From assembly GCF_046000175.1 (NCBI RefSeq), contig NZ_JBEOMB010000008.1:79628-143627 (forward strand): 64,000 bases of DNA, written 5' to 3'. The first letter of the stretch is position 1. Every line of letters starts with the position of its first letter. The translations under genes were made by a program, and so were the position numbers. The notes beneath the pieces were generated by a model that searched no databases, had not been told where the DNA came from, and saw only the letters and a list, made by a program, of their open reading frames with translations. This DNA comes from Rhodoplanes sp046000175. GTDB lineage: Bacteria; Pseudomonadota; Alphaproteobacteria; Rhizobiales; Xanthobacteraceae. Positions 44,208 through 52,583 of the stretch are shown here, one piece after another.

Positions 44208-44702
44208 ATGAGCCGGAAGCGCCGCAGCTACGAGGCCGGGCACAAGCCCAAGTTCCTCGTGGTCATCGACGAGACGCCGGAATGCGACCGCGCCGTCTAT
44301 TTCGCCGCGCGGCGGGCCGCCCGCACCGGCGCCGGAATGGTGATGCTGCGCGTCATCGAGACCGGCGACCGGGCGCCGCAATGGCTCGGCGTCGCCGACA
44401 TCATGCGGGCGGAGCAGCGCGAGGAGGCGGAGGCGATCCTGGCCCGCTTCGCGGCGCGGGCCAACGGCATCTCCGGCATCACGCCGGACCGGGTGATCCG
44501 CGAGGGCGACCCGGCGACCGAGATCACCGCCCTGATCGACACCGACGAGGACATCGCCGTCCTGGTGCTGGCCGCCGGCGACGACAACGAAGGCCCCGGC
44601 CCGCTGGTCAGCGGCCTCACCAAGTCGGCCGGCTCGTTTCCGATCCCGATGGCGATCGTGCCAGGGCATCTCGGTGACGACGAGCTGGACGCCATGACCT
44701 GA
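44208..44702 (+). CDS. universal stress protein family protein
   Basis: A 164-residue UspA-fold protein. FLVVIDETPECDRAVYFAARRAARTGAGMVMLRVIE is the first strand/helix, and the ATP-loop region is VLVLAAGDDNEGPGPLVSGLTKSAGSFPIPMAIVPG. The usual G-x2-G-x9-G(S/T) pattern is only partly kept, so nucleotide binding is unsure. The ATG at 44208 was chosen. A basic start (MSRKRRSYEAGHKPK) precedes the domain. Its place between trpS and the nfu gene is conserved in relatives. Confidence 0.87.
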   Translation: MSRKRRSYEAGHKPKFLVVIDETPECDRAVYFAARRAARTGAGMVMLRVIETGDRAPQWLGVADIMRAEQREEAEAILARFAARANGISGITPDRVIREGDPATEITALIDTDEDIAVLVLAAGDDNEGPGPLVSGLTKSAGSFPIPMAIVPGHLGDDELDAMT

Positions 44703-44820
44703 GCGGCCTCCCGGCGCCCAGCCGCTTGGCGGCCCGTCAGTCCGGCGGGGGCGACCGCGGAGCGCGGCGGCCGCCCGGTTGACGCCCGTCCCGCGAAGGG
44801 ACATCTCTTGAGGACCGGTC

Positions 44821-44899
44821 CCGCACGTGCGGGCCGGTAATCGCACGTGCGGGCCGAAGCTCGCTCCTGCGGACGAAGCCCGCTCCTGCGGACCAGGAC
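44821..44899 (+). repeat. four degenerate 20-bp tandem repeats upstream of the nfu gene
   Basis: Units at 44821, 44841, 44861 and 44881. The first pair contains CGCACGTGCGGGCCG and the second pair CGCTCCTGCGGAC. Each holds a near-palindrome (GCACGTGC in the first two). They end 40 bp before the nfu ATG and so could be in its promoter or leader. Confidence 0.7.
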
Positions 44900-44938
44900 C
44901 ACCCGCCGCGGCCTTGAACCGCGGCCCGGAGAGCCGCG

Positions 44939-45493
44939 ATGTTCATCCAGACCGAATCGACTCCCAATCCCGCCACCCTGAAGTTCCTGCCCGGCCGCAC
45001 CGTGCTCGACTACGGGACGCTGGAGTTCCGCAGCAAGGCCGACGCCGACGCCTCGCCGCTGGCGCAGCGCCTGTTCGACGTGCCGGGCGTCGCCGCCGTG
45101 TTCTTCGGCTCCGACTTCATCGCGGTGACGAAGACCGACGCCGACTGGCAGCACATCAAGCCGGGCGTGCTGGGCGTGATCATGGAGCACTTCATGACCG
45201 ACCAGCCGGTCATGCTGGAGCGCAGCGGCAGCGAGGCCGACGACGAGTTCTACGACGAGAAGGACGCCGAGACGGTCGAGCTGATCAAGGATCTGATCGA
45301 GACGCGGGTGCGCCCGGCGGTCGCCAACGACGGCGGCGACATCGTGTTCCGCGGCTTCGAGAACGGCATCGTCTATCTCGCCATGAAGGGCGCCTGCTCG
45401 GGCTGCCCGTCCTCCACGGCGACGCTGCGCCACGGCATTCAGAACCTGCTCCGCCACTTCGTCCCGGAGGTCGAGGAGGTCCGCCCCGTGTGA
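44939..45493 (+). CDS. NifU-family iron–sulfur scaffold/carrier protein (Nfu type)
   Basis: A 184-residue protein that carries or delivers Fe–S clusters. The N-terminal Nfu domain is MFIQTESTPNPATLKFLPGR and the C-terminal NifU domain is LIETRVRPAVANDGGDIVFRGFENGIVYLAMKGACSGCPSS, with the cluster-binding C153 and C156. This two-domain form is standard in alphaproteobacteria and mitochondria. It starts at ATG after GGAGAGCCGCG. An intrinsic terminator follows about 40 bp downstream. Confidence 0.95.
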   Translation: MFIQTESTPNPATLKFLPGRTVLDYGTLEFRSKADADASPLAQRLFDVPGVAAVFFGSDFIAVTKTDADWQHIKPGVLGVIMEHFMTDQPVMLERSGSEADDEFYDEKDAETVELIKDLIETRVRPAVANDGGDIVFRGFENGIVYLAMKGACSGCPSSTATLRHGIQNLLRHFVPEVEEVRPV

Positions 45494-45533
45494 GTGGACC
45501 GTGAGTGGCCGGCGCTTTTTGCGCACGTGTTTC

Positions 45534-45564
45534 GAAGCGGGCCCCGGCGGGCCCGCTTCTGTTT
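45534..45564 (+). terminator. nfu intrinsic terminator
   Basis: A 10-bp stem, GAAGCGGGCC/GGCCCGCTTC (45534–45559) with a 6-nt loop, followed by TGTTT. Confidence 0.8.
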
Positions 45565-45575
45565 GGGTGGATGAC

Positions 45576-45686
45576 GGTAGGGTGGGCAAAGGTGCGCCGC
45601 AGGCGCGTCGTGCCCACGGTGCTCGGCATCTCGTTCGCACCACGGACCTCCTGGCACGCCGCTTCGCGGCTTTGCCCACCCTACAG
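45576..45686. repeat. dispersed inverted repeat, family B (GTAGGGTGGGCAAAG type)
   Basis: Begins GTAGGGTGGGCAAAG and ends CTTTGCCCACCCTAC, with inner CGTGCCCACG-type sequence. It ends one base before the stop codon of the HicB-like gene. Related copies are at 25221–25266 and 58449–58555. Confidence 0.85.
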
Positions 45687-46010
45687 CTACGGCTTCGGCC
45701 GCGCTTCCCGTGTCGTAAGGCGATCGAGATAGTCGCCCAAATCGGCGACTTCGACCTCCACGTAATCACCTCGCTCGAGCGCCTCGACGCCGGCCTTCAA
45801 TTCAGCCCGCAGGTCTTGTCCGAGCTTTGGTCGGGCCAACCCGTTGTCCCGGCGATGGGCCAGGATCGCGCGGATCCCTTCCTCGGCATTGGCGAGTGCT
45901 TCCGCCTCGGTGTCGCCCTCGGTGACCACCTCGGGCAGGGCCGGGACCGACACGGTGAACCCGCCGTCCGGCTGCGGCTCGAGCACGACGGAAAAGCTGA
46001 ACTCGGTCAC
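45687..46010 (-). CDS. HicB-family antitoxin-like protein without adjacent HicA
   Basis: A 107-residue protein. The N-terminal partial RNase H-like HicB domain is FSVVLEPQPDGGFTVSVPALPEVVTEGDTEAEALANAEEGIRAIL. The C-terminal tail LRAELKAGVEALERGDYVEVEVADLGDYLDRL resembles the C-terminal region of ParD/RelB-like antitoxins more than a HicB DNA-binding domain. No HicA double-stranded RNA-binding toxin ORF is found on either side, so it may be an orphan or belong to another toxin. Its stop abuts a family-B repeat. Confidence 0.8.
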   Translation of the reverse strand: MTEFSFSVVLEPQPDGGFTVSVPALPEVVTEGDTEAEALANAEEGIRAILAHRRDNGLARPKLGQDLRAELKAGVEALERGDYVEVEVADLGDYLDRLTTREARPKP

Positions 46011-46248
46011 CGGCCGCCTCCTGGGCTGTGCGCCTCATGGTAGCCGGGTTGCGCGAGTAGCAGAAGCGGGCGGACAGGCGCTCGCCGCGCCGCAGTCCCC
46101 GCCCGCTCCGTCACCTTCCCGACATCGGATTCGCTTGCGCGATCCGGGCCGGGACGGCACCCTGCCGGCAGTTGTCCGAACATGGTCCCGGCGAGGAAGC
46201 GTCCCGCCCGGACCGGTCCCGTCAAGAGTCCCGCCGGAGCGTTCCATC

Positions 46249-46932
46249 GTGCGTGTGCTCGCCATCGATACCGCGCTCGCGGCCTGTTCCGCCGCGGTCT
46301 TCGACCTCGGTCGCGGCGGCGTGCTGGCGCACGAATCGCTCCTGATGGAGCGCGGCCACGCCGAGGCGCTGATGCCCATGGTGGCGCGGGTGATGAGCGA
46401 GTCGGACCTCGAGTTCACCGATCTCGACCGCATCGTCGTGACGCTCGGGCCGGGCAGCTTCACGGGCCTGCGGGTCGGGGTCGCGGCGGCCCGCGGCATC
46501 GCACTCGCCGCCGGCAAGCCGGTCGTCGGGCTCACCACGCTCGCCTGCTTCGCCGCCCCCCATATCGCGAGCGACGACCGCACGCCGCTGCTCGCCGTCA
46601 TCGATGCCCGCCACGAGCAGGTCTACATGCAGCTGGTCGGCGAGGGCGGGCGCGCCGTCATCGCGCCGCGCGTCGCCAGCATCCGCGAGGCCGCCCGCAT
46701 CGCCACCGCGGCGCCGACCCGGATCGTCGGCTCGGCCGCCGCCCTCGTCCACGCCGCCTGGATGAACGGGGCGCGGCCGCCGCTGTGCGTCGACACCACG
46801 CCGGCTCCCGACATCGACTGGGTGGCGCGACTCGGCGCCGTCGCGGCCGAGACGCTCGCCTCGCCCAAGCCCCTGTACCTGCGGCCGCCCGACGCCAAGC
46901 CGCAGGACGCCGCCCGGGTGGCGCGGCGATGA
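46249..46932 (+). CDS. tsaB: tRNA threonylcarbamoyladenosine biosynthesis protein TsaB
   Basis: A 227-residue ASKHA-fold protein that pairs with TsaD to make t6A37 in ANN-decoding tRNAs. It starts VRVLAIDTALAACSAAVF, then ESLLMERGHAEALMPMV, and the TsaB signature VTLGPGSFTGLRVGVAAARGIALA. The GTG at 46249 is supported by an upstream GGAG and the conserved beginning. The stop overlaps rimI by 4 nt (ATGA). It is the first gene of the tsaB–rimI–fur–plsC unit. Confidence 0.94.
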   Translation: MRVLAIDTALAACSAAVFDLGRGGVLAHESLLMERGHAEALMPMVARVMSESDLEFTDLDRIVVTLGPGSFTGLRVGVAAARGIALAAGKPVVGLTTLACFAAPHIASDDRTPLLAVIDARHEQVYMQLVGEGGRAVIAPRVASIREAARIATAAPTRIVGSAAALVHAAWMNGARPPLCVDTTPAPDIDWVARLGAVAAETLASPKPLYLRPPDAKPQDAARVARR

Positions 46933-47414
46933 TCGAGCTGGTGCGCCGCTGGTGGAAAGGCGGCGAGGCCCGCCTCGGCACCGCCGAGCCGGAGGACGCG
47001 GCGGCGCTCGCCGCCCTGCACGCGGTGTCGTTCCGCCGCGGCTGGAGCGAGGAGGAGTTCGAGCGACTGCTCGCCGAGCGCAATGTCGTCGCCGACATGG
47101 CCGAGATGGCCGGCGAGATCGCCGGCTTCGTCATCACCCGGCGGGCCGCCGAGGAGGCCGAGATCCTGTCGGTCGCGGTCGCGCCGGCGCGGCGCAACCG
47201 CGGCGTCGCCGGCCGCCTGCTCGCCGTCCATCTCGGCCGGCTCGCCGCCGGCGGGGTCGAGAAGGTGTTCCTGGAGGTCGACAAGGACAACGTCCCGGCC
47301 CGCCGCCTCTACGATTCGGCCGGCTTCCGCGAGGTCGGCCAGCGCCCGGGCTACTACGACCGGGCGGGCGGCCCGCCCGCCGTCGCCCTGGTGCTCCGCC
47401 GCGACCTCATGTGA
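46929..47414 (+). CDS. rimI: ribosomal-protein-S18-alanine N-acetyltransferase-like GNAT
   Basis: A 161-residue GNAT. RiMI-type features are AALHAVSFRRGWSEEEFERLL, a GFVITRRAAEEAEILSVAVAP strand and the acetyl-CoA loop RRNRGVAGRLL (R-x2-G-x-A). The VFLEVDKDNVPARRLYDSAGFREVGQRPGYY segment is a strong RimI signature. It is coupled to tsaB by ATGA overlap. It presumably acetylates the N-terminus of S18; the substrate is inferred by family. Confidence 0.92.
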   Translation: MIELVRRWWKGGEARLGTAEPEDAAALAALHAVSFRRGWSEEEFERLLAERNVVADMAEMAGEIAGFVITRRAAEEAEILSVAVAPARRNRGVAGRLLAVHLGRLAAGGVEKVFLEVDKDNVPARRLYDSAGFREVGQRPGYYDRAGGPPAVALVLRRDLM

Positions 47415-47596
47415 CCCCCTGTGATCCGGGACGCCGCTCGCCGCCGCCCGGCGCCACGGGCGTGTTCATGCGCCGTTCGGACCTTGACGCCGCTCAATGG
47501 ACGGTGCATCCGGCCCCCCCTATGATCCCGCCGCCCGGCAGGATCGGACGGTCTTCGGGACCGAACGGCGGACAGGATCGAACGGCGGAGCTTCGG

Positions 47597-48028
47597 GTGA
47601 GCGAGCAGGTCACGACCAACATCGAGGCGCAGTGCGTCGCCAAGGGCATGCGCATGACCGAACAGCGGCGCGTGATCGCCCGCGTGCTGGCCCGCTCCGA
47701 CGACCACCCGGACGTCGAGGAGCTCTACCGTCGCTGCGCGCTGGTCGATCCGCACATCTCGATCTCGACCGTCTATCGCACCGTCAAGCTGTTCGAGGAC
47801 GCCGGCATCATCGAGCGCCACGATTTCCGCGAGGGGCGCGCACGCTACGAGACGATCCGCGAGAGCCACCACGACCATCTGGTCAACCTGCGCACCGGCG
47901 AGGTGATCGAGTTCCAGTCCGAGGAGATCGAGCAGCTCCAGCGCGAGGTGGCGCGGCGGCTCGGCTACCGGCTGATCGACCACCGGCTCGAGCTCTACGC
48001 GGTGCCGCTGGACGACAAGGCCTCCTGA
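47597..48028 (+). CDS. fur: Fur/Mur family metalloregulator
   Basis: A 143-residue Fur-family repressor. The N-terminal winged helix is RMTEQRRVIARVLARSDDHPDVEELYRRC with VDPHISISTVYRTVKLFEDAG as recognition helix. The metal/dimer domain has the HHDHL motif at 91–95 and EGRARYE. Homologues in this position of Hyphomicrobiales often act as the manganese regulator Mur rather than an iron Fur; the metal is undecided here. It starts at GTG 47597. The stop overlaps plsC by one base (TGATG). A 182-bp gap separates it from rimI, so its own promoter is possible. Confidence 0.92.
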   Translation: MSEQVTTNIEAQCVAKGMRMTEQRRVIARVLARSDDHPDVEELYRRCALVDPHISISTVYRTVKLFEDAGIIERHDFREGRARYETIRESHHDHLVNLRTGEVIEFQSEEIEQLQREVARRLGYRLIDHRLELYAVPLDDKAS

Positions 48029-48834
48029 TGCTCCGCCTCGCGGTCACCGGCGCCGGGTTCGCGCTCGCGACCGCCGCGCTGCTGCCGTTCCAGTGGGTGT
48101 CGGTGCGCTTCGCCTGGCCGCTGCGCCGGCTGATCCCGACCCTGTTCCACCGCATCGTCTGCGCGCTGTTCGGCGTGAAGGTGCGGCAGGTCGGCCGCCC
48201 GGTGCCGGGCCGGCCGCTGCTGATCGTCTCCAACCACGCCTCCTGGCTGGACATCTCGGTGATCACGTCGCGCCTGCCGGTGGTGTTCGTCGCCAAGTCC
48301 GAGATCGCCTCCTGGCCGCTGTTCGGCCTGTTCGCCAAGCTGCAGCGCTCCGTCTTCGTCGACCGCGCCCGTCGCCAGAAGACCCGGGCCGTCAACGCCG
48401 AGATCGCCGAGCGGCTGGCCGGCGGCGACCCCGTGGTGCTGTTCGGCGAGGGCACGTCGAGCGATGGCAACCGGGTGCTGCCGTTCCGCTCCGCCCTGAT
48501 CGGCGCCGCCGGCGACGCTATTGCCGAGGGCGGGGCCGAGGGGCGCGTGGTGACCATCCAGCCGCTGTCGATCGCCTATACGGGATTCCAGGGCCTGCCG
48601 ATGGGCCGCCAGCACCGGCCGGTGGCGGCCTGGTACGGCGCCGCCGACCTCGTGCCGCATCTCCTCCACATCGGCCGCCACGGCGGCATCGACGTGACGC
48701 TCACCTGGGGCGATCCGGTCCGCCTCGACGGCGGCACGGCCGACCGCAAGGCGATGACCCGGAGGCTAGAGGCCAGCGTCCGCCGCCTCACCGCCGAGGC
48801 GCTGCGCGGCCGCCCGGCGGGGTGGCGCGGTTGA
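48028..48834 (+). CDS. plsC: 1-acyl-sn-glycerol-3-phosphate acyltransferase
   Basis: A 268-residue membrane-associated acyltransferase that makes phosphatidic acid from lysophosphatidic acid. One N-terminal hydrophobic helix is followed by motif I NHASWLD (the H-x4-D catalytic pair), motif II around SVFVDRARR and motif III LFGEGTSSDGNRVLPF. It is in the conserved fur–plsC–miaB neighbourhood. Its 3' end is only 7 bp from the convergent toxin gene. Confidence 0.92.
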   Translation: MLRLAVTGAGFALATAALLPFQWVSVRFAWPLRRLIPTLFHRIVCALFGVKVRQVGRPVPGRPLLIVSNHASWLDISVITSRLPVVFVAKSEIASWPLFGLFAKLQRSVFVDRARRQKTRAVNAEIAERLAGGDPVVLFGEGTSSDGNRVLPFRSALIGAAGDAIAEGGAEGRVVTIQPLSIAYTGFQGLPMGRQHRPVAAWYGAADLVPHLLHIGRHGGIDVTLTWGDPVRLDGGTADRKAMTRRLEASVRRLTAEALRGRPAGWRG

Positions 48835-48841
48835 TGGACCC

Positions 48842-49354
48842 TCATCGCGCACGCGACAGCGTCACGAGGTCGAACGCGTAGGTCGGAGTCTCAACCGGCA
48901 GCCTGACGAAGCCATACCGCCGATAGAACAATTCGGCGGCGGGCGAGATGGCGTGGACGACCACCAGACGCGCCGAGATCTCCTGCGCGGCTCTGGCGCT
49001 GCGCCAGATCGCATCCTGCAGCAATCCTTTGCCAAGCCCCCGGCCCTGTCGTTCCCGATCGACCGCCAGCCGCGCGAGGACCACCGCCGGAATGTGCCTG
49101 GGCATGTTCCGGCGCATCGCCCCGGTCGCGTCGCGATTGAGGATTTGGCCCATGCAGAGGGCGTAGTAGCCGACGACTCTCGACGTGCCGGCATCGCAGA
49201 CCACGTAGGTCTTGCTCGCCAGCACGACGGTATTGGCGAGAGCGCGTTCCCGAAGCCACTCGTCGAGAACCGGCTCCCCGCTTCGGAACGAGGAGAGATC
49301 ATGGGCCTCGGTCACAGGCACCGGAGCGGAGAGATCCGCGGCCGGCTCACTCAC
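48842..49354 (-). CDS. GNAT-family toxin of a TacAT-type toxin–antitoxin pair
   Basis: A 170-residue GNAT protein. Family features are LSSFRSGEPVLDEWLRERALANTVV, VVGYYALCMGQI, the acetyl-CoA loop LARLAVDRERQGRGLGKGLLQDAI and the C-terminal VVVHAISPAAELFYRRYGFVRLP. Relatives (TacT, AtaT, ItaT) acetylate aminoacyl-tRNAs and block translation. It overlaps the DUF1778 antitoxin by 8 nt, the usual antitoxin-first layout. The module sits as an insertion between plsC and miaB, which are usually neighbours. Confidence 0.92.
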   Translation of the reverse strand: MSEPAADLSAPVPVTEAHDLSSFRSGEPVLDEWLRERALANTVVLASKTYVVCDAGTSRVVGYYALCMGQILNRDATGAMRRNMPRHIPAVVLARLAVDRERQGRGLGKGLLQDAIWRSARAAQEISARLVVVHAISPAAELFYRRYGFVRLPVETPTYAFDLVTLSRAR

Positions 49355-49637
49355 GCGACCAAGGCGGCCGAACCGCCATCAGCCGGTTCACCCCGTCCTC
49401 CTGCTCGCGTGACGGAGGGGAATCCATCCAGTCGAGAATGCTCCGGAACGCCTTGGCGTCGGCCATCACGGTGGTCTGGTCGAGCAGCACCGCCTTCGCT
49501 TCCTTGAGAGCGGATGCCAGCATGAACTGCGACCGGTTCGTTCCGGTCAATTCGGCAGCCTGATCGATGAGCTCGCGATCGCGAACGCGGGCGCGCAGGT
49601 GGATATTCGTCTCTGCCAGGGCGGGATCGGACGTCAT
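49347..49637 (-). CDS. DUF1778 antitoxin (TacA-like, ribbon-helix-helix)
   Basis: A 96-residue antitoxin. The N-terminal ribbon-helix-helix is AETNIHLRARVRDRELIDQAAELTGTNRSQFMLASALKEAK, and the acidic C-terminal neutralising tail is DAKAFRSILDWMDSPPSREQEDGVNRL. It binds the GNAT toxin and presumably autorepresses the operon at the inverted repeat just upstream (49656–49676). The ATG at 49637 was chosen; the frame continues to 49727 without DUF1778 similarity. Confidence 0.92.
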   Translation of the reverse strand: MTSDPALAETNIHLRARVRDRELIDQAAELTGTNRSQFMLASALKEAKAVLLDQTTVMADAKAFRSILDWMDSPPSREQEDGVNRLMAVRPPWSRE

Positions 49638-49655
49638 GCCACAACCATCGGCCGA

Positions 49656-49676
49656 TGTGTTGGCATTGTCAACACA
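49656..49676 (-). promoter_or_regulatory. toxin–antitoxin operator with embedded -35
   Basis: TGTGTTG–GCATTGT–CAACACA, a perfect 7-bp inverted repeat 19 bp upstream of the antitoxin ATG. On the minus strand it contains TTGACA (49667–49672), a consensus -35. A weak -10-like GATGGT lies 17 bp further on, so repressor binding would block the promoter. Confidence 0.7.
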
Positions 49677-50003
49677 GATTGGGGTCTCCGCCCGCTCTGC
49701 CGCCCCCGCCATTCCAATTTGGGCCAATACCCGCTAGACCGGGGCCGAAGCAGATGAGTATCGCGGGCTTTTCGGCCGGCGCGGCGGTGCGTGCTTAGGC
49801 TCCCGATGGAGGCCAACGCCACGCCGATCCGCAGCGGGCGAGACCTAAAATATGCGGCCGGCGATGGCGCGGCCGCGAAGGCGCATTACATGGTCGTCGA
49901 GGCCGGCGATGCGTCGGCGAGGGCCACGGTGGTGGCGAAACGGGCGTGGCGCGCGAGGCGCGGCGCAATGGGCGGCCACCGGCCGGGAGACGACGTCGAA
50001 GCA

Positions 50004-51473
50004 ATGAGCGTGACCCGCGCCCCGCGAAAGCTCTACGTGAAGTCGTACGGCTGCCAGATGAACGTCTACGATTCGCAGCGCATGGCCGACGTGCTGGCGC
50101 GCGAGGGTTACGTCGAGACGGCGACGCCCGACGACGCCGACGTCCTGGTGCTCAACACCTGCCACATCCGCGAGAAGGCCGCCGAGAAGGTCTATTCCGA
50201 GCTCGGCCGGCTGCGCGTCCTCAAGCAGGAGGCGGCCCGCGACGGCCGCCGCCTCACCGTGGCGGTCGCCGGCTGCGTCGCCCAGGCCGAGGGCGAGGAG
50301 ATCATCCGCCGCGCCCCCGTGGTCGACCTCGTCGTCGGCCCGCAGAGCTACCACCGCCTGCCCGATCTCGTCGCCCGCGCCGCCGTCGAGGGCCGCGTCG
50401 TCGACACCGAGTTCCCGGCCGAGGACAAGTTCGACCACCTCGCGGCGCCGACCCGGGCGGCCACGCGGTCGCGCGGCGCCGCCGCCTTCGTCACCGTGCA
50501 GGAGGGCTGCGACAAGTTCTGCACCTTCTGCGTCGTCCCCTACACGCGCGGCGCCGAGTTCTCGCGCCCCGTCGCCAAGATCCTGGCCGAAGTCGAGGAT
50601 CTGGTCGCGGCCGGCGTGAAGGAGATCCGGCTGATCGGCCAGAACGTCAACGCCTGGCACGGCGACGGCCCGGACGGCCGCGCCTGGACGCTCGCCCGCC
50701 TTCTGTATCGTCTGGCCGAGGTGCCGGGCGTCGCCCGGCTGCGCTACACGACCAGCCATCCGCGCGACATGGACGACGCCCTGATCGCCGCCCATCGCGA
50801 CCTGCCGGCCCTGATGCCGCAGCTCCATCTCCCGGTGCAGTCGGGATCGGACCGCATCCTCGACGCGATGAACCGCAAGCACGACCGCGCCGCGTATCTG
50901 CGCGTGATCGAGCGGCTGAAGACGGCGCGGCCCGACATCGCGATGTCGTCGGACTTCATCGTCGGCTTCCCGGGCGAGACCGAGCAGGACTTTTCCGACA
51001 CGCTCGCGCTGGTCGACGCGGTCGGCTTCGCGTCCGCCTACTCGTTCAAGTACTCGCCCCGCCCCGGCACCCCGGCGGCCGACAGCGACGACCAAGTGAG
51101 CGAGGCCGAGAAGGCCGAGCGGCTCGCCCGGCTGCAGGCCCGCATCGACCACCACGCCGCGGCGTTCAACGCCGCCACGGTCGGGCGCACCGCCGACGTG
51201 CTGTTCGAGAACCCGGGCCGCCACGACGGCCAGATGACCGGCAAGTCGCCGTGGATGCAGGCCGTGCAGGTGATGGCGCCGCCCTCGGTGAAGGGCGAGA
51301 TCCTCGCCGTGCGGATCACCGGCACGGGCACCAACAGCCTCTACGGTGCCCTCGTGGTCGCCAACGGCACCGCGCCGCTGCGCCACGACGGGGCGGACCA
51401 TGGCACGACGCCGGACCCGGCCCTGCCGGGTGCGCCGGACCCGGCCGTCCGGGCCGCGAGCGGAGGTCACTGA
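50004..51473 (+). CDS. miaB: tRNA-2-methylthio-N6-dimethylallyladenosine synthase
   Basis: A 489-residue radical SAM methylthiotransferase acting on i6A37 of tRNA. The N-terminal UPF0004 domain has three cluster cysteines, C17 (KSYGCQMNVYDS), C53 (NTCHIREKA) and C91 (AGCVAQAEG). The radical SAM motif CDKFCTFC has C169, C173 and C176. A TRAM domain is at the C-terminus (ADVLFENPGRHDGQMTGKSPW), followed by a Pro/Gly tail. The ATG at 50004 is supported by the conserved start; the frame extends to 49791 without similarity. phoH follows 6 bp later. Confidence 0.96.
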   Translation: MSVTRAPRKLYVKSYGCQMNVYDSQRMADVLAREGYVETATPDDADVLVLNTCHIREKAAEKVYSELGRLRVLKQEAARDGRRLTVAVAGCVAQAEGEEIIRRAPVVDLVVGPQSYHRLPDLVARAAVEGRVVDTEFPAEDKFDHLAAPTRAATRSRGAAAFVTVQEGCDKFCTFCVVPYTRGAEFSRPVAKILAEVEDLVAAGVKEIRLIGQNVNAWHGDGPDGRAWTLARLLYRLAEVPGVARLRYTTSHPRDMDDALIAAHRDLPALMPQLHLPVQSGSDRILDAMNRKHDRAAYLRVIERLKTARPDIAMSSDFIVGFPGETEQDFSDTLALVDAVGFASAYSFKYSPRPGTPAADSDDQVSEAEKAERLARLQARIDHHAAAFNAATVGRTADVLFENPGRHDGQMTGKSPWMQAVQVMAPPSVKGEILAVRITGTGTNSLYGALVVANGTAPLRHDGADHGTTPDPALPGAPDPAVRAASGGH

Positions 51474-51479
51474 CCCACC

Positions 51480-52583
51480 GTGCCGAGACGCAGCCCCGAC
51501 ACCGCACCGCTGATGCCGCCCTCCGACGAGGCGCAGATGGTGCTCGCCTTCGACGACAATCGCCTGGCGCTCGCACTGTTCGGCCAGTACGGCCAGAACC
51601 TCGCGCTGATCGAGCGGCGCCTCGGCGTCACCGCCGACTCGCGCGGCAATCACGTCACGCTCGGCGGCCCGCACGACGCCTGCGAGCAGGCGCGCCGCGT
51701 GCTGGAGACGCTCTACGAACAGCTCCAGCGCGGCCACGATCTCGGCCAGGGCGACGTCGAGGGCGCCATCCGGCTCGCCATCGCGCAGGGCTCGCTGTTC
51801 GACTTCGACGCGGCAGCCCAGCGCGTCAGCTTCGAGGAGATCAATCTCCGCAAGCGCCTGGTGCGGGCCCGCACGCCGGCCCAGGACGCCTATGTGCGGG
51901 CGCTGCGCAAGAACCCGCTCGTCTTCGGCGCCGGCCCGGCCGGCACCGGCAAGACCTGGCTCGCGGTGGCGCACGCCGTCGCCCTGTTCGAGCGCAAGGA
52001 GGTCGACCGGATCATTCTGTCGCGCCCGGCCGTCGAGGCCGGCGAGCGGCTCGGCTTCCTGCCCGGCGACATGAAGGAGAAGGTCGATCCCTATCTGCGG
52101 CCGATCTACGACGCGCTGTTCGATCTGATGGACACCCGCATCGTCGAGCGCGCCCTGCAGACCGGCGAGATCGAGATCGCGCCGCTCGCATTTATGCGCG
52201 GCAGAACCCTTGCAAACGCGGCCGTGATTCTCGACGAGGCGCAGAACACGACCTCGATGCAGATGAAGATGTTCCTCACCCGGCTCGGCGAGAACGCCCG
52301 GATGATCGTCACCGGCGACCCGAGCCAGATCGACCTGCCACCCGGCCAGGTGTCGGGCCTGTCCGAGGCGCTTAAGCTGCTCGCCGACGTCGAGGGCGTC
52401 GGCACCGTGACGTTCTCGGCCGCCGACGTGGTGCGTCACGAGCTGGTCGCCCGTATCGTCGCCGCCTACGACAGGGCCGCCGCGACGCGGACCGGCGGGG
52501 ACGGCGCCATCAGGTCCGGCGAGACCACGGCGGCCTCCGGAGCCGGCGGAAAATCCACACGGAAGCGCGAGGACGGCGCATGA
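51480..52583 (+). CDS. phoH: PhoH-like ATPase
   Basis: A 367-residue cytosolic ATPase of the PhoH/YbeZ family, thought to act with YbeY in RNA or ribosome maturation. An N-terminal KH-like region (AFDDNRLALALFGQYGQNLALIERRLGV) precedes Walker A at 152–159 (GPAGTGKTW); then come SRPAVEAGERLGFLPGD, Walker B VILDEAQNTT and TGDPSQIDLP. It starts at GTG 51480, right after miaB. The stop overlaps the ybeY start by 4 nt. Confidence 0.94.
   Translation: MPRRSPDTAPLMPPSDEAQMVLAFDDNRLALALFGQYGQNLALIERRLGVTADSRGNHVTLGGPHDACEQARRVLETLYEQLQRGHDLGQGDVEGAIRLAIAQGSLFDFDAAAQRVSFEEINLRKRLVRARTPAQDAYVRALRKNPLVFGAGPAGTGKTWLAVAHAVALFERKEVDRIILSRPAVEAGERLGFLPGDMKEKVDPYLRPIYDALFDLMDTRIVERALQTGEIEIAPLAFMRGRTLANAAVILDEAQNTTSMQMKMFLTRLGENARMIVTGDPSQIDLPPGQVSGLSEALKLLADVEGVGTVTFSAADVVRHELVARIVAAYDRAAATRTGGDGAIRSGETTAASGAGGKSTRKREDGA

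Noticed and set aside
44821..44899. CRISPR-like array
   Set aside because: Units are contiguous 20-bp tandem repeats with no spacers and no cas genes nearby.
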